A DNA stretch of 64,000 bases from Flavobacterium akiainvivens (GTDB lineage Bacteria > Bacteroidota > Bacteroidia > Flavobacteriales > Flavobacteriaceae). The position numbers were made by a program, and so were the translations under genes. The stretch is taken from positions 4,288,813-4,352,812 of the forward strand of contig NZ_LIYD01000005.1 in assembly GCF_001278115.1 (NCBI RefSeq), given 5' to 3'. The notes under the pieces are model-generated. The model was not told where the DNA came from and made no database searches. It saw nothing but the letters and a program-made list of their open reading frames with translations. Of the stretch, positions 62,390-64,000 are shown piece after piece. Each line of letters opens with the position of its first letter. The first letter of the stretch is position 1.

Positions 62390-62737
62390 TTAGCTGTCTT
62401 CTTCTAACGCTAAAAATAAATCCTGTAAATCTCCATTGAGGGGTGTTGCTGAACTTTCGGTTTTTAGGGTAAAATGTTCTGGGTTGTTGGTTAAAAATGA
62501 AGAGCTGTCAAGTATTCTGAATAGGTGTTGTGTTGCACTTACCTGAATCATTCTTGTGTAGGCTAAGAATAATTCCTATTTGATTCTGTTGAGTTTTCTG
62601 TGTGGTTTGATATTTATTCCGTATGGGGTCTTGAGTATCTGTAGGTTGATTTAAAACAGTCTGGTAGATGTTGTTTGTTTATCAACAACCAGGTTTCTTA
62701 TTTCGGATACAAAGTCAGTATCTTTATATTGCTCAAT
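62390..62737 (-). pseudogene. Possible gene remnant in two frames
   Basis: In the 435-base gap between the small membrane protein and rpsT the minus strand holds two protein-like pieces. One is a 28-residue piece without a start codon (62737 to 62651, begins IEQYKDTDFVSEIR). The other is a 53-residue frame (ATG 62551 to TAA 62390, begins MIQVSATQHLFRILDSSSF, ends LFLALEEDS). They are in different frames with stops between. This looks like a decayed gene; the parent family is not recognised. Confidence 0.3.
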
Positions 62738-62749
62738 GTATTATATGCT

Positions 62750-62783
62750 AAAAAAGCCGCTCTATAAAATAGAGCGGCTTTAA
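62750..62783 (-). terminator. Terminator of rpsT
   Basis: Minus strand: AAGCCGCTCTAT / ATAGAGCGGCTT perfect stem with a TTT loop, then TTTTT. Confidence 0.93.
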
Positions 62784-62805
62784 GTGATTTTAAACCGGTT
62801 GCGTC

Positions 62806-63060
62806 TTAGTTAAGGGCAGCTACGTGCCTTGTAAGCTTAGACTTAAGGTTAGATGCTTTGTTAGCGTGGATGATGTTTTTCTTAGCAAGTTTGTCTATCA
62901 TAGAGATAACACCTGCAAGTTTATCGGCAGCTTCGCTTTTTACAGTAGCTAAACGTATAGCTTTGATAGCGTTACGTGTAGTTTTGTGCTGATACCTGTT
63001 AAGTACCCTTTTCTTTTCGTTGCTCCTTATCCTTTTTAAAGCTGACTTATGATTTGCCAT
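62806..63060 (-). CDS. rpsT: 30S ribosomal protein S20
   Basis: An 84-residue basic helical protein (ANHKSALKRIRSNEKKRVLNR, ... HANKASNLKSKLTRHV) that binds 16S rRNA early in 30S assembly. It lies 39 bases downstream of tRNA-Glu and no separate consensus promoter is seen, so it may be transcribed from the tRNA promoter. Confidence 0.97.
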   Translation of the reverse strand: MANHKSALKRIRSNEKKRVLNRYQHKTTRNAIKAIRLATVKSEAADKLAGVISMIDKLAKKNIIHANKASNLKSKLTRHVAALN

Positions 63061-63099
63061 TGTAATATTGTCTTAAAAAAATCAATAATATTTTAATTG

Positions 63100-63171
63100 T
63101 AGTCCATACGGGAATCGAACCCGTGTTACCAGAATGAAAATCTGGCGTCCTAACCCCTAGACGAATGGACC
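63100..63171 (-). tRNA. tRNA-Glu(TTC), copy 2
   Basis: Acceptor GGTCCAT / ATGGACT (first pair G-U), anticodon stem CCAGA / TCTGG around TTTTCAT (anticodon TTC), T loop TTCGATT. 72 bases, CCA not encoded. The anticodon arm is identical to that of the other copy. Confidence 0.92.
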
Positions 63172-63191
63172 GTACTCTCAGTAAATTGTTG

Positions 63192-63263
63192 TAGCCCGTG
63201 GGGGAATCGAACCCCCCTTACCAGAATGAAAATCTGGCGTCCTAACCGATAGACGAACGGGCC
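63192..63263 (-). tRNA. tRNA-Glu(TTC), copy 1
   Basis: Acceptor GGCCCGT / ACGGGCT, same anticodon arm CCAGA-TTTTCAT-TCTGG, T arm GGGGG-TTCGATT-CCCCC. 72 bases, CCA not encoded. It is transcribed first of the tandem pair, 20 bases before copy 2. Confidence 0.93.
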
Positions 63264-63287
63264 AGTAGTTGTTCTCTAATGCGGATG

Positions 63288-63317
63288 CAAAAGTACAACT
63301 AATTTCCACTTCTGCAA
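63288..63317 (-). promoter_or_regulatory. Promoter of the tRNA-Glu pair
   Basis: Leftward TTG (63315-63317), 19-base spacer, TACTTTTG (63288-63295): full consensus match, 24 bases before the first tRNA-Glu. Confidence 0.75.
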
Positions 63318-63346
63318 GAGTTGAGTGAAAAAAAATGCAAAAAATT

Positions 63347-64000
63347 TTAATAAGCCCTGGCAAACAGCACTCTACCGGCGCTTGGTTTTCCGGTAAGTAC
63401 ACACGTGCCTGCTTCTTCTTTCCTGTCTAAAGGAATACAGCGTATGGTGGCCTTTGTAAGGTCTTTAATTTTTTCTTCGGTTTCAGGGGTACCATCCCAA
63501 TGGGCCGATACAAAACCGGTCTTGTTTTCAAGCACGTCTTTAAACTCGTCAAAAGTATTAACCTCTGTTATGTGCTCTTCGCGGAACGCAAATGCCTTGT
63601 CAAACAGGTTTTGCTGCATTTTTTCAAGTGTGTCCTGTATGTAGTGCACAATGTCTATGCTAATAACCGTTTCTTTGGTAAGCGTGTCGCGCCTGGCTAC
63701 TTCAAAAGTACCGTTAGCAAGGTCGTTTGGCCCAATGGCAACACGTAGCGGCACGCCTTTAAGCTCATATTCGTTAAACTTCCAGCCCGGTTTCTGGGTG
63801 GTGCGGTTGTCATACTTAACGCTAATGCCCACTTTGCGCAGGCGGGCTACCAGTTGGTTGGCTTCTTCGCTTATCTGGGCAAGCTGTTCGTCGCCTTTGT
63901 AAATAGGTACAATAACCACCTGTATAGGCGCCAGGTTTGGTGGTAGTACAAGGCCGTTATCATCACTGTGGGTCATGATAAGCGCGCCCATAAGGCGGGT
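63347..64000 (-). CDS. proS: Prolyl-tRNA synthetase, C-terminal part (5' end outside window)
   Basis: About 217 C-terminal residues of a class II prolyl-tRNA synthetase that charges tRNA-Pro. The window edge lies in class II motif 3 (TRLMGALIMTHSDDNGLVLPPNLAP). The anticodon-binding domain follows (IQVVIVPIYKGDE ... GVPLRVAIGPNDL), and a C-terminal zinc-binding-like extension ending VLFARAY marks the eukaryote/archaeal-like ProS type 3. Transcription probably runs on toward the tRNA-Glu genes. Confidence 0.95.
   Translation of the reverse strand, partial: TRLMGALIMTHSDDNGLVLPPNLAPIQVVIVPIYKGDEQLAQISEEANQLVARLRKVGISVKYDNRTTQKPGWKFNEYELKGVPLRVAIGPNDLANGTFEVARRDTLTKETVISIDIVHYIQDTLEKMQQNLFDKAFAFREEHITEVNTFDEFKDVLENKTGFVSAHWDGTPETEEKIKDLTKATIRCIPLDRKEEAGTCVLTGKPSAGRVLFARAY

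Overview
The window looks like a chromosomal segment from a member of the Flavobacteriaceae (Bacteroidota), probably Flavobacterium or a close relative. Supporting signs are the type IX secretion gene porQ next to lon and cmk, a secreted protein with a gliding-type (type B) C-terminal sorting domain, many SCxxx-type lipoproteins, and a 50-residue DUF4295 gene next to rpmB-rpmG. Promoters of the Bacteroidota form TTG-N19-20-TAnnTTTG recur, and Shine-Dalgarno sequences are almost absent. No phage, insertion sequence or CRISPR array was seen. Most of the window is core chromosome.

Layout. 1-5.6 kb: lipoprotein MsrB (cut by the window edge) coupled to an alpha/beta hydrolase, an M48 protease, a UMF1-type transporter and two lipoproteins sharing a mature N-terminus. 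5.7-11.5 kb: lon, porQ, cmk (TTG start) and a nucleoside-permease-like transporter. 11.5-16.5 kb: ferredoxin plus U32 protein, and a 1093-residue type IX cargo. 16.8-23.2 kb: rpsA with a structured leader, a Cys-repeat lipoprotein, a Nif3-like gene, a zinc-ribbon-family protein without cysteines, a second hydrolase and rluF. 23.2-29 kb: a VapBC-like pair, a LytTR two-component system preceded by an unlisted 21-codon amphipathic peptide gene, and an AraC regulator with two tandem SDR genes. 29-38.3 kb: SMP-30 lactonase, PrcB-like lipoprotein, TonB, ECF sigma factor, glycosyltransferase, murB, DUF2461, a ParE-type toxin-antitoxin pair, recF, a TPR protein and ribH. 38.4-44.8 kb: a tripartite RND efflux operon and an unknown secreted protein. 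45-53.5 kb: ppk1 converging on the complete tryptophan operon trpEGDCFBA, which is preceded by a leader peptide with three consecutive Trp codons and a full attenuator. 53.6-64 kb: GH2 glycosidase, tRNA-Pro, VanX-type dipeptidase, exonuclease, FAH-family hydrolase, orphan Hpt protein, cinA, rpmB-rpmG-DUF4295-ftsY, rpsT, two tRNA-Glu genes and the 3' part of proS.

The two most notable items are too short for routine gene calling. One is the trp leader peptide and its antiterminator/terminator, which fit the classical ribosome-stalling mechanism. The other is a 21-residue amphipathic peptide gene with its own promoter-like element, followed by a terminator placed directly before the start codon of a LytS-type histidine kinase. 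Several intergenic gaps hold short repeat families, including both gaps inside the otherwise overlapping trp operon.
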